Part shown: one piece after another, positions 38,803 through 49,800 of the stretch | How positions within the stretch are numbered: position 1 is the first letter of the stretch | How the letters are laid out: every line of letters starts with the position of its first letter | NCBI GenBank assembly: GCA_014338405.1 | Contig: JTDE01001087.1 | Coordinates: 97,963-161,962, forward strand | Origin: Paragonimus skrjabini miyazakii | Lineage: Eukaryota > Platyhelminthes > Trematoda > Plagiorchiida > Troglotrematidae | Direction: 5' to 3' | DNA: 64,000 bases | Program-made: the position numbers and the translations under genes | The notes under the pieces: generated by a model | What the model saw: only the letters and a program-made list of their open reading frames with translations | Databases searched by the model: none | What the model was told of the DNA's origin: nothing

Positions 38803-40979
38803 CTCCGAATAATATTCTTTTTTGAGAGCGAGAGGTAGTTTAAAGACGAAATTTCATATGAATTACTGGTTCTTCCGAAAACAAGTTTTAAACCGCACAT
38901 TAATTTTGTATTAATTAATCTTTCAGTGTTTTCATATAGCTGGAACAGAAAGACGACGCTGTTTTCGAAATGTATGTGATGACGGAGAAAGTTCTAGTTA
39001 ACTGGACTACTGGCTGCTTTTAGTATTAATGCTGTGATCGGTTGGAGATACGCGGCTTACAGCACAGTCTAATTAAGTTGTTTTTGCACACAGTGTTCCA
39101 TTTACCTCCAATTTCCTCCAACCAGACGATAGACAGCTGGTTCGAACAAATTTGGTCTCCTTGGCACTACGTGCTGGTAGTTCACTCCATGGCTGGAGAG
39201 CAATTGATGGAATGATAGTCCAGCTATTCAGCCGGCAGACTACGCGGCTGTGGTCACTTGGGACGTAAAGATGCATGTGAATTAGTTCTTATACACGCTG
39301 CGCTCCTCCCCCACAAACTGCAATCAATAAGCAGTCTATGATTTGTCTGGAAAGGTTGATCGGCTTGTCAGAAAACGGAGTGCATCAACGAACTAAAAAT
39401 GAGTGTACATTGTCTAAACATGACAACCTACTTTCACTTAACTGAATAACAGGGGGCTGCAAACGATGAAATTTGCAGATCTCGTAAAATGTCTGTTAAC
39501 TGTTTTAAAAAATAGCTTATTCTTTAACAAGGTGCGCGTTTTGTAAATGCAAGTATAAAGGAACTGTACTACTTAGATATGAGTTAAGCTAGGATTAATT
39601 GAAACAAACCAGTTGAGCAGGACTGTGTATCAGTTGCATTTTCAACTTTAACCGTTTGATAAATTCGATATTTGGCAATTTAAGACTAGTTTTCCTCTTC
39701 ATTTCAACTACTCTGACAGGCTAGCTGACATTAAATTATTCTAGGTTATAACACGTTATGCAACCAGCCAAAATGTCTACTTAAAATTTGACAATACCAG
39801 TTCCCAAGCCACTTTTGTCCATTGTTTTGTTACAATTCTCTAATTGCACTGATGTAACGTGAACAGTCACAACCGGACGAGATTTTTATTTCAGCAGCAC
39901 GAATGAAGTTCAGCTTTAAGCTTGTAAATTATCGTAGTTTTCTCAAGCATCTTTTAGTACTGGTCACGGATTGTTTAGAATAGTACGGCCGTTGTTAGTT
40001 CGAGTTGATAGCTTGGGTATTCGATTGATCTCCGAGCTTGGCATTTAGGTTACAAACATTTCATCACCAAACCAAATGTTTGAGCGAGAATGTTGGTGAA
40101 GTTTGGCGAACGCCAGCTCACACACAAAGATGAATTGATCTTGCGACCTGAATTCCATTTGGTTACTTCCGGTTGTTTTTAATTTTTTGAATGAAATTTT
40201 AATTGATTGTTACCCGTTGGTCTTTGGTCTTTAAAATTGAAACCTGATGATGCACTTGCAGCGGTTTTGAACTTTTGACTTTGAGGTTGATTGAACATCA
40301 TTGCCATTGTTGAACATTCATCCGGAATTCAATTAACTGATCTTATTTCCCTGGCTAAATACGTTAGTTCTTCGTTCTTCAAATTTCAGCTAACTAGGTA
40401 CGCATGTCCAATTCTAACCATCGATGAGAGTATTTTTCATAATGTTTCCATTGGTCTGCTTGCCAGTGTACAATCCTGCGGTCGCGGAGGTTTTATGGTC
40501 ATTTCTGATACGGTTTTAATGTACAGTAGAACAGTTCGTTTTATCATGTCATGCGGCTGTAATCTTCAACTTTCCAGTTTGCTTAGCCCATGCATAGCTT
40601 TTAATCTCTTTAATGCAGTGTTGATTTTAGGTTAGAAGATCAACTCGCTTTAATAAAAGAAGAAGCGTCCACCAAAATCCATCGACCTCCACGCTCAACC
40701 TCCAATGCAATGTTGACGTCATTTCTTTCGTTGATGAAAATTGTGCAACCTAAATATCCCACCCATTCACATCCGGCGAATATTGGGCAACTAACTATTT
40801 GCATCTCAACCAAATTAACGAAAAAGTGAAATACATGAGTCAAGTTCTATTTCAAGTTGATACATCACCAACAATCGATTGCAGCTGTCGAATTCCCATA
40901 GACTTATCAGTCGGCCCTTTCGAAAAGAAGCACTAGACTCGAGTTTCGCTCTCATTAGAGCTAGTCAGTAGCGCATATC
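38803..40979. other. gene-free stretch
   Basis: No family recognised. Around 39090-39260 both strands are open for about 60 codons and the base composition is less AT-rich than its surroundings, but no product can be named. A 114-codon plus frame at 40291-40635 is likewise anonymous. Confidence 0.4.
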
Positions 40980-41260
40980 CCTGCCACTACCGGGACTAGA
41001 ACTCAGGCTACGCTTTCATTAGGCAACCATGTTTATCACTGCGCCATTGACCTCACATTAGGCATGACCGTATTACCAAATGTTAACGCTCAACCACTTT
41101 CGCTTGTGAGTAATGATCAGGTTGCCCGATCGTCTCGATAGGAGACACCCTTACTGCCGGTTAACTCCAATCGATAACCCCGAGATTAGGACTTTTTAGA
41201 CAGGTCGAAATCTCCCATCTGATTAAGCCTGCTAGGCGATATTTTAGATTACTGATGAGT
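40980..41260 (-). mobile_element. tRNA-derived SINE, second family, best copy
   Basis: On the minus strand, A box TGGCGCAGTGA (plus 41036-41046) and B-box-like GTTCTAGTC (plus 40994-41002) sit in a tRNA-like head. The body holds the words TGCCGGTTAACTCC, CAATCGATAACCCC and GATTAGG shared with the copies at 31495 and 49510. It has no relation in sequence to the hammerhead SINE. A CTGATGAG string near 41252 has no GAAA partner and is not called as a ribozyme. Confidence 0.55.
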
Positions 41261-41277
41261 AGTCAAAAGCAGGGGAG

Positions 41278-41601
41278 GTGAAATGTGCACAAGTTACCGG
41301 TTGGGCGGGTGACGTTAGGTCTAATTTTCATATGACCTTTAGAAGTGGATGCAGCTGTGTCGTCGCAGAGAGTGTCAGCCACATCAATAGCATTCAAGGG
41401 AACAAACTTTCTGCAGAACTTTTATTCAACTTCTTTCCTAACTCCAGTGTAAGTATGTTAGTTTGCTGGTCAACGACACAAGTGGCTGGTAGCTTTCACC
41501 CTACGGGAAAAAGTACGTGCGTAAACAAAGAAATTGAGTATACTACTGTCTCCACAGGGACAATCGCATTTCGGCATTCAGTAGCACACTGGTGTGTATA
41601 A
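41278..41601 (+). other. anonymous 107-codon open frame
   Basis: Begins MKCAQVTGWAGDV. It lies between the SINE copy and the Penelope-like remnant and has no recognisable domain or hydrophobic segment. It may be chance or part of an unrecognised repeat; listed only because it fills the gap between two mobile elements. Confidence 0.1.
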
Positions 41602-41654
41602 TAAACCTTCCGTTGTAATATTCAGCGATTGTAACCACAAAAGTGAAGGTTGCA

Positions 41655-41690
41655 AACAGCTGTTTTCGGTAATTCTCATCAGGCATATAA
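41655..41690 (-). ncRNA. hammerhead-like remnant downstream of the Penelope-like element
   Basis: Minus-strand order: TGC, CTGATGAG (plus 41675-41682), a six-base segment, CGAAAACAGCTGTTT, GCA. The CAGCTG loop string and core boxes match those in the SINE hammerhead at 17209-17241. TGC and GCA could form a three-pair helix I. Stem II has shrunk to one G-C pair and there is an extra A after GAAA, so it is not an intact ribozyme. It lies about 70-100 bp beyond the Penelope-like reading frame on the same strand; such elements are known to carry hammerheads in their terminal repeats. Confidence 0.35.
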
Positions 41691-41803
41691 AATTACAAGC
41701 GATTAATTGGACCTATATAAAAAACAGGACTATGGTTATACACACCGGTAATAGTCATGGAAAATGTGGATGACTGTCTACCCGGGTGGTGGTGGGTTTG
41801 TTC

Positions 41804-41818
41804 GTGTGTGTGTGTGTT
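41804..41818. repeat. short GT run
   Basis: Seven GT units near the 3' end of the Penelope-like remnant; read on the minus strand they give a His-Thr repeat that is not part of the conserved protein. Confidence 0.7.
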
Positions 41819-41909
41819 GCGTTTACATGAATCAAGTGACCGATTTGTGATAACGTGTTAATCGGATTAATCGGGTTACTTGGACATGGGTTTTCAGGCG
41901 GTTTACACA

Positions 41910-42636
41910 TGGTTGGCCACAGGAGGTGTAGGGCCTGTAGGAATTTCTTTTGGGCGCACAGTTGGGGGTTGTAGAGTTTGATAGCGATTGCCTCTGTCGT
42001 AGACAACAATCTCGCCCTGACAAATAGGGAATGAACGTGGGGCACTCTGTAAATAATTGTGAACGCTCTGTCGGGCGTGATTTGATGACCTATGTCGATC
42101 AGATGCGATCCGATGGCACTTGAGATTGGTTACGTTATACCATTCCGTAGCCATTTGGAAAGTTGCTCACGGATCCTTTCTGATAATCGCCGACTAGTTT
42201 TCCCAACTTAACCGGCTTGGCAACAGCAGGTGAGGGAGTCAATACAGAATGACGAAGAAAACTTAGGCAGACTATCTTTGAGATGTGCCACCCACACCGA
42301 TAGGCTCTTAAATGAGATGATCATTCGTGCGGCATTGCATGTCTTGGTCAGTGAATTTGTCAGCCTGTGACTGATCAGTTCACTAGCTGACTGACAAAAA
42401 TCGACTTTTTCGCTACCGTTTCCATTGTTGGCTGTGCATCTTTACACTTCATATTCTTTTCTATAAATATTTCTGGATAACCATTCTGGCTCAATATCTC
42501 TCGAATTTGTTAAAATTCGTTGTCTTTGGTGTCTGTCTTGCACATCCTTTTTTGGTCTATCGGTTAGATAGCCAATAAAATTCCTCTTCTGTTTTAGTGG
42601 AACAAAGCTTAGAAAGTTGGTGTACTGTCCCGTCCA
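41910..42636 (-). pseudogene. Penelope-like retroelement, 3' part with GIY-YIG endonuclease
   Basis: A single minus-strand frame runs through this region with three stops (42442-42444, 42208-42210, 42130-42132). At the 5' end WTGQYTNFLSFVPLKQKRN resembles the C-terminal flank of Penelope-like reverse transcriptases. A linker follows (LSVWVAHLKDSLPKF, FCIDSLTCCC). Then comes the GIY-YIG nuclease domain, with VGKTSRRLSERIREQ, SAIGSHLIDIGHQI, RLLSTTEAIAIKLYNPQLC and LLWP. In the YIG motif the Tyr codon is a TAA stop. Upstream to about 42720 further weak similarity appears in a shifted frame, so the reverse transcriptase is truncated and frameshifted. Elements of this class use the endonuclease for target-primed integration. 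This copy is dead. The family call is from memory of motif patterns; confidence is good for the nuclease part and moderate for the upstream part. Confidence 0.75.
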
Positions 42637-42720
42637 CGATTATAACCATCCATATTATAGGCTGGCTCTCTATCCACTCGCAGTTACGGAGGTATTTCAA
42701 TGAAGTTTGTGGATCTTAAA

Positions 42721-44568
42721 ATTACTGATTAGATGGTAAAGCTAGGTTTGATATTCATTGATAGACAATAGTAAGATGAGATACATCAGTCGAACACGTT
42801 CAGCGAAATTTGTTAAAGAATCCCATCCAAATTATTAAGGCTTTTCTATCCAGTAACTGCTATCTGAGTTCAGCAGATGTATGATTTATCAGACTCTTTA
42901 TTTATATCAAACTCCGTCATAGTCTGGAAATTTTTTCTTACTACATTAAGTTTTCCACCCAAAATCATGAGGCATTCAACAGCCTCAGTTGCATCTCCAT
43001 CAAGAATTCAGAACTGCAACGAGGGCAAAGCACTTAAGAAATGTGTGACACCAATGTGACACCAGTAATTGTAACGGATGTAGTACTACTGCATGCCGCC
43101 GTGCAATGTTTCATGGCAGCACAAGTTCTCAGTTCTGTGAGTTGTTATGAAACGACCACATAAGGAAATGTTTTGGGAATCTAAATGAATAGCTGTCGAA
43201 TGAATGTGAAGTAAAGTTAGCGCTTGTCTGAAGAAGGTCACCGAGGATACTGCAGGTTGTTACTAATAACTCGTGGATGGTGGTATTACCTACCGGAAGA
43301 ATCATTCAGCAAGCTTGTCATCGCAGTTGCATCCAGGTGACGGCTGACAACTAAGAAAGAAGATTGGCGAGAACACAATCCATATAAATCAAAGAGATGT
43401 ACAAGACCGCGGGTGTCAGTTATATAACTTGACGGTTCACAATAGTACTACAACTTTATGAATAGTCATAGCGTCAGTGTTGACCTTTTAACCTTCGTAA
43501 AACCAGTGAAAACAGAGCTGTAATCTAGGGTCGCCCCGTCGCACTACTTTAGCACTGCCTTTATGCATCTGTGTGCCCAGTGGTTCACCTCTATCGATCA
43601 CACACTTCTGACTTCATCTTAGGCAGTGATTAACGAAAACAGAGCCATATCGTTAACATTGTTCTGCGTGATCTTCACTGTTTACTAAATCTGAGCATAG
43701 TGTTGTTTTAAGCCTGTGAAACACATGGATGTGCAGTAGTTAGATAACCTCGCGTTGCTAAATATGCTCTAGTGTTGAAGGTTTTAATCCCATAAATTCG
43801 GTTTATGCGGATTCTGTGAAAAATGCATTTATAAAGCTACGGGTGAACCTATTAACGTTTAACAGTTTGAACACATGTGCCTTTTCTTGTCTTGTAGATG
43901 TAATGCTTGTCAGCAAGGTGGAACAACGTTCGTACACAGTTTGCAAAATGACAGGCTTGTTGACTGATGTTGCACTAGAGATTAACTTCAGTGGCCGTCG
44001 GTTCGCAGCGGTAGTTATTTCGGGTTTACCATGGTGTCTTACTGGAGTTGACAAACAGAGAATCACTGGATGTGAACTTTACTGAATGTAATGGTTACTT
44101 AATGCGTCCTGACCTACTGTTCTGAAACTAGCCAATCTAATTCCCAGGTAACGAAACAAAGTGTTGTCCGTAGACAGAAACCACAATTTGGATTCGTGTC
44201 CTAATGACTTCATATTCAAAGGATCCCAACACGGCATATGAAAGTAGTCCATTGTGTGCCCCATTCCTGCAGATGGATTTGGCTGTCCAGTTACAAGTAC
44301 ATATCCGCATAGATTCTCTTCAGCTCGGTCAGTTATATTTGAAGAGTTTCATCCTACTTCGGAGAATGTCATCCGTGTTAGTCCCCAAACTTTTTACCGC
44401 AGATTTGTTTACATGGTAATGGACAGTGAAGTAACAGCAAAATAAACCAGTCCATCGTCATCTTACACATTTGTATTTAATGTATCTAAAAGCCAGTACA
44501 ACTGTTCACACTATGTTTACGCTAAGGTAGGCAGTGTCAGTGTTTGGGAAAAAGAATCGTCTTTAGCA
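42721..44568. other. gene-free stretch
   Basis: Two overlapping frames on opposite strands at 43803-44085 (87 and 89 codons) have no recognisable similarity. An exon-like segment at 44274-44416 is discussed among the rejected items. No repeats of the families above were found. Confidence 0.4.
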
Positions 44569-44582
44569 GGGTTAGGGTTAGG
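44569..44582. repeat. two-unit telomere-like string
   Basis: GGGTTAGGGTTAGG, about two TTAGGG units. TTAGGG is the flatworm telomere repeat, but two units can occur by chance. Confidence 0.4.
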
Positions 44583-47500
44583 AACGTTGTGGGAGGAACG
44601 GTGGATCTCAAGGGTTCGTAGCCATCATACTCGCAAAACTGGTTCCACAATGGGTCTCATCAACAGAATGCTTACAACCTGAAACCTATGCAATGGTTAA
44701 GTATTTTATTACTTATCAGAGTCGTACTAAACCAACTGTACTCCGTGTATGCCAACACGATTCTGAATTGCATAGACTATCGGTATATTTCGAAGTTCCT
44801 TAAACGGTTGGATAGCATCAACTTCAAAACAAACGTTTCAACTGCTACTGAATTGAGATTCCTTTGATTCCTCGAAAGGCTCCACACATAGAGAGTGTGC
44901 CAAACACAGATGCAATCAAAGCCAAAGGGGTGCATACCGAGCTTCGAAAAAACAACGAGATTTTAATGCCGGATAAGCCATCCTCAGTTATTCTTAATCA
45001 CCATTTCAATACGTGAAAGTAATCCTATGTTATGATGTGCCATACACGTGAGTAATGTCCTCATCAAGTTGAGAGACCCGCTTTTAGCTGGTTTGTTTGA
45101 AATCACTTCCTATCTTTCCATCATCTCATTCCAACATCTATCGACATCTGTGTGTCTCTTCATCTGCTGCGCTGTTCCACTATCGATTTTTCCAGCCCTC
45201 TGCAAAACGGGTACAGGCACCCACTCAGTTCAATGAACTTTATGGCTGAATGTGTCAACATCGTATGTACACGATTTATCAGCGTACTTGCTGAATCGTT
45301 TCTAAAGGCATACATGCAGTTTTGTCACAGAACGTTTTATTTGGCCTGTCATTTTGTTGTTTACTATTTATCACCATCATTTTTCAATCCCAAAACACAC
45401 GCTCCCTTAGGTTCGTACCCAGTTGTGCAATTCTACATTAACCCCATAAACAAGTAAGAAGTTTTGTTAATCTTAAACCAATAATTTTACAAGTTACTGA
45501 ACGACTGAGTTTAAACCAATATGTTACTCTGATTTTGCAGCAGTAGATTCGGTTTTGAATTTAACTGATTCAAACGATGTAATAAATTCGGTAGTTGATG
45601 TTTTTGTGCGAGTGGGTTGTGAACTTTAAAAAAAATAGTTTGTACGAAGGACTTCAATAAGAGTCTCGAAGGGTTGTGCATACGTTTTCTAGATGCTTTC
45701 GAAAGTCGATATATATGGTTATTATCATGAGCTGCTTAGATAGTTATCACGCATTTTATACAACAGGGCAAACTGGTTACACCCCACTAATTATGGTTGC
45801 CTTCTATACACCTCTGAAAATACAGCGCCCATACTTAACAGTCTAGTCCGTTCTCTGTTTAGCGTGTTCCACATCTCAAAATAGGAGGGCAATTTTTATC
45901 TAAGCAGTTTAGTTTGTCTTGCCTAATAAACGGTAGCTCTTTTAATTGGTTCGTATATGAAACATTGACACCGGCTTTCCACGAATTGCGTATTTCCTTC
46001 CATTTTGTTTACATAACTACTATGGTCTTTTCCTTCAATGTCATCACGAGACCTTGCTTTTGACACCTACGTACCTACTATACCTGCCTGTGAAGTCATT
46101 CATTATTCCTCAGCTTTTAGTGCAACGTCTGACAAAATAAACAGACCGCTCTTCGTTGACTTTCCCTATCCTGCTTACATCTCAACAATTTCGAATTGAA
46201 TACATTTTGTTGTTGATCTCCCTAACCCATCTCCTGCATATCGTTTTACTTTTATAAAAGTTCTCGCTTTTAATTAGAAAGGTTGTTCAACACTGTTGGA
46301 TTTTGCACTACACTCATTGCGCTGCATGTCACTGATTCGATATCACGCATGTAAGCGCGCATGCTGTTTTAGTATAGTAATATTAACGCGACCGATTCAC
46401 CAGTGAGATTTGCTGCTCTCTGTTTCATTGGTTCTGGTTCTGTTTTACCGCTGTATTGAATCGCTTTTATTAAGGGATATTTCGACACCTGCTATCTGGA
46501 TGGGATAATTTTGTGTGCATCCGTTTAAGCTGTTTATCGTTCACTAATAGGCTTACCAAAATCAATTTATCAAATTTGCTTAGTTCACCGATTATGTCAT
46601 ATTAAGGTACATTCTTAACGTATGCCATGTGAATGCCCATACAATCATCTTTCGTAATTCAGCGGGTATCTTTTAATAGGCCCCCGAGGGCCACGAGTTT
46701 AACAGGTACTCAAGATTCACAAAGCCGGCAACCCGTTAGTCAAGTTCTTCACACTAAAACTATCCAAATGCAAATAGTTATCAGTAACGTTTTTGTCGTA
46801 GTCACTGTGAAAGACATCTAACTTATCGACAAACTGTAAACAATTATTGTAGGCCATGAACACACTTGTTCCATGAACATACAGTCGCAGTTTACTTGCT
46901 CCACAATTGTAAGTATAACTACAGTACCAACTGTCTGTGAGAAACTGATTAGAATTTAACTAGTGGAACAAAAAGTTCTGCCAAAATAGCTAGATGAACA
47001 AATAAAACAGCATTGGACACAAGCCTTGGTGTGTGTGACCGATTACTTCGAATATCGTTTACCCTTCATGTAATGGGGGGGTCTAGCTTCATTGTTCCAT
47101 TACTTCATCAGAAGAAATAATTACCAAACTGGTTGAAGCTTTGCGCCTAACTCTAAATTGTTTATTCAAAAGTAACTTACAGTGACGTCGAACTTGTCTT
47201 GGGTTTGGTTCAGTTTAATAGAACTGTCTGTAACAAAGTGTTTCTTTCGTTTCAGTAAACGCTAGATGTCTGCTGTCAGCACAGGAGATGTTATTTCATT
47301 TTTGTTTGCTCTGGGGTTTAGATCAACTCAACGAAACTAGCAAATTCAAAACATTAGTCCGTTCGATTGAAATCCGTCTTTAGAATAGTACGAACTTAAT
47401 AACCTCACGTAGAAACTTTGCAAATATAAGTGAACAGTCAACTTGAAGCCATCAGTTTCATTAAACCTAAGATTACTAACTTTTCCGGTCTGTTTGAATA

Positions 47501-48685
47501 GGTATTTATTCCTCTCTTTCTAGTCCTGAAGGTCAATTAATAAACTGTTCATTTCCCTCTATGTAAATGCATCACCATCAATGAAATCTACGAATTTAAA
47601 AACCGACGGCTTGCACTCTTCATCACAGTAATATATCGTTTGCTCCGCATTTGTTGCCCAATCTCCCATTATTATTTAGGTAAAACATTAATACAAACAC
47701 CTTCATTATTGATAAAGATCTTTTAATTTAAGTAGTAAACTGAAAACCATTCACTTTTTATAATCTAATTCAGATAAAATTACAATTTTATAATTTGTGA
47801 GCAGTGAATTATATTTATTGTTGACAACCACGCAGTCAGCCGAACAGTTTTCAATGTTCCAGTTAGTGCCGACTGCACATCACTAGTTATCAGTGAATTA
47901 ATCAGCGACTAACGTTCATTCGAGCATGATAATAACATTCGATTATTTTGCTTTGAAATGTCAAGTTTTGTTGAGCAGGATGAATTCCAGCCGGATAACA
48001 GCAATCAATACTGACAGTTATTAGACTGATCACAAGTGTGTCATTTTGTTTGCACACTACAGTTGAGAATCAAAACTGAAAACTACTACCCAGCACATCA
48101 ATGTATCTGTAAGGAACTTAATTCATAAATTTCCTGGATAACTTCTATATATATCCAGATTGTAAAGTATATTGTTTCTTGTTTCAGGACCAATAAGCTG
48201 CAACTTTTATGCAATCCCATTCAGCACATCATAAAAGTAAACATTATCCAATTTTAACTTTAATCAATAAACTTTAATGCATTAGGAGTGAATAGCGGAT
48301 GCGCCTTTGAGTAAAACAGAGAGAATTGTTTCAGTCACTTCAGACTAAAACTAGTGTACATTCATTTCCGTAAATGAATCTGACAATCGGACAATTACAT
48401 GTCTAGAACGTAGTATGGATCTCTTTGATTTTGTGAACAAGTTTCAAGGTTTGTCATAGTGTCATACAGACAATTGGTGTGACTGGTAAACTAACTCATC
48501 CTAAGCTCGTTCCACACGAATCCACTGTGTGTGTTTTGAATCCTGAAATCAGATTAATTATTCAATCTAACTGTAATGCCTTTCCGACATCACTGAACGC
48601 TTCCGGTCCAAATCACTATGATTTGGTTGTATTATTATTTTGAACAGAGAAATCAGAAACAGTTTTTTGCACACTGTATCTTTCA
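44583..48685. other. gene-free stretch
   Basis: No gene recognised on either strand; a 101-codon plus frame at 45152-45457 has no family signature. AT-rich and unremarkable. Confidence 0.45.
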
Positions 48686-48768
48686 AGGACATTTCGTTGC
48701 ATCTCATCAGGGACATACTGCGGTCTGTAGCTGCAGTATATATCTGATTAAATGCAGCGAAATGTCCT
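48686..48768. ncRNA. pre-miRNA-like hairpin or short inverted repeat
   Basis: Left arm 48686-48723 and right arm 48731-48768 are 38 nt each with a seven-base loop TCTGTAG. The arms are inverted copies at 31 of 38 positions; counting G-U pairs, 34 of 38 are paired when the plus strand is transcribed. Pairing stops abruptly at both outer ends. Length and shape (about 83 nt, stem near 3 helical turns, small loop) fit a microRNA precursor, but I recognise no known mature sequence. A very small inverted-repeat transposon is the main alternative. Confidence 0.4.
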
Positions 48769-49509
48769 GTTCTCTGGTCAAATTGTTTACGGGGAAGGAT
48801 CGCTTTTCATATCATTATTGTTCAGTATGTCTCATACAGAACTACAAAAACCATACCTATCGTCTATAATATTCCCCCTGATTTGGGCTGGCCACGTCCG
48901 ACCTAGTAGGGCTTGGTTTATGGAACACCCACGCGTCGTCCGCAAGCTAAGGAGGTTTGACATGTACCAGAAAAAGGAATACTGATTGATAAACTTTGAA
49001 TAACCCCAAAGAATACCTAGAACTGATCACAGACAGTATGAGGGAGTCACAATCGGAGTTAATTTTAGAACTGAATTCAAATGGGAGAGCTGCGACCAAA
49101 TGTGGGTGACACTAGTAAAGCAAGTTTTACTGGGTTTTCGGTATTTCTCCCACTACTCACCAGGTTTACTGAGTTCTCTTTTTTAATCTTGACTAAAACT
49201 TCATAGCCATGGAATAACTGACTGAAGGTAGCAGGATTGTCTCTCGAGATCGTTGGACAACCCAAGCCCTACTCACATATGAAGAAGACATGGCTGCCTA
49301 TCTTTTACTTCATACTTAGTTTAGTCTGAAACTAAACACCGTATACTTATTCGTGAACTGATTAAAGGTTTGAACCAACGTATTGCAAAATACAAAGATT
49401 ACTTACATGTAGCAGCAGCTTTTTATTCCGGTCGTGTTCTAACCATTTCTATTTGAAAATGTTGCAAAACTTGAGTTTTCTTCTTTCGGAGCTAATCAGT
49501 CCTACCTAT
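48769..49509. other. gene-free stretch
   Basis: Short frames only. A plus-strand segment near 48887 reading WAGHV recalls the C-terminal end of some LINE reverse transcriptases, but the similarity is too short to call. Confidence 0.35.
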
Positions 49510-49800
49510 TCTTGTCACGACCGACAGTTGGACTTGTGTCACGCTTCCATGAGGCAAATGTTCATCAATGCGCCACTGACCCCGCATTAGTTTCGACATG
49601 AGTACGATACCTGACTTCTGAGCCACAGTTGTTTGTGTCTAATAACCAGGTATTTTTAGGGGCAAAAACATAGGTTGCTCCATCATGATCAATCGATCCC
49701 ACACGATTAGGGCTTGTAAGCAAAGGTTAACTCACAGAACTTATTAAACTGGGTGAGATATGTATTGATTACTCAGACATACCTAGGAGTAGCTTACGCG
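49510..49800 (-). mobile_element. tRNA-derived SINE, second family, another copy
   Basis: Minus strand A box TGGCGCATTGA (plus 49565-49575) with a degraded B box CAAGTCCAA (plus 49528-49536). The head matches 40980-41060 closely (plus-strand words CGCTTCCATGAGGCAA and ATGCGCCACTGACC). The tail shares CAATCGAT, GATTAGGGCT and TTGATTACT with the 41150-41260 part of the best copy. Confidence 0.5.

Noticed and set aside
41250..41275. Hammerhead core beginning CTGATGAG at the end of the second-family SINE
   Set aside because: No GAAA box or pairing stem follows at a suitable distance.
44274..44416. A plus-strand exon between CCTGCAG and GTAATG
   Set aside because: Splice-like borders and an open frame ending RRFVYM are tempting, but without similarity or neighbouring exons this is not supportable.
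48887..48985. LINE reverse-transcriptase C-terminal fragment (WAGHV)
   Set aside because: Only five residues match a common motif, the remainder does not.
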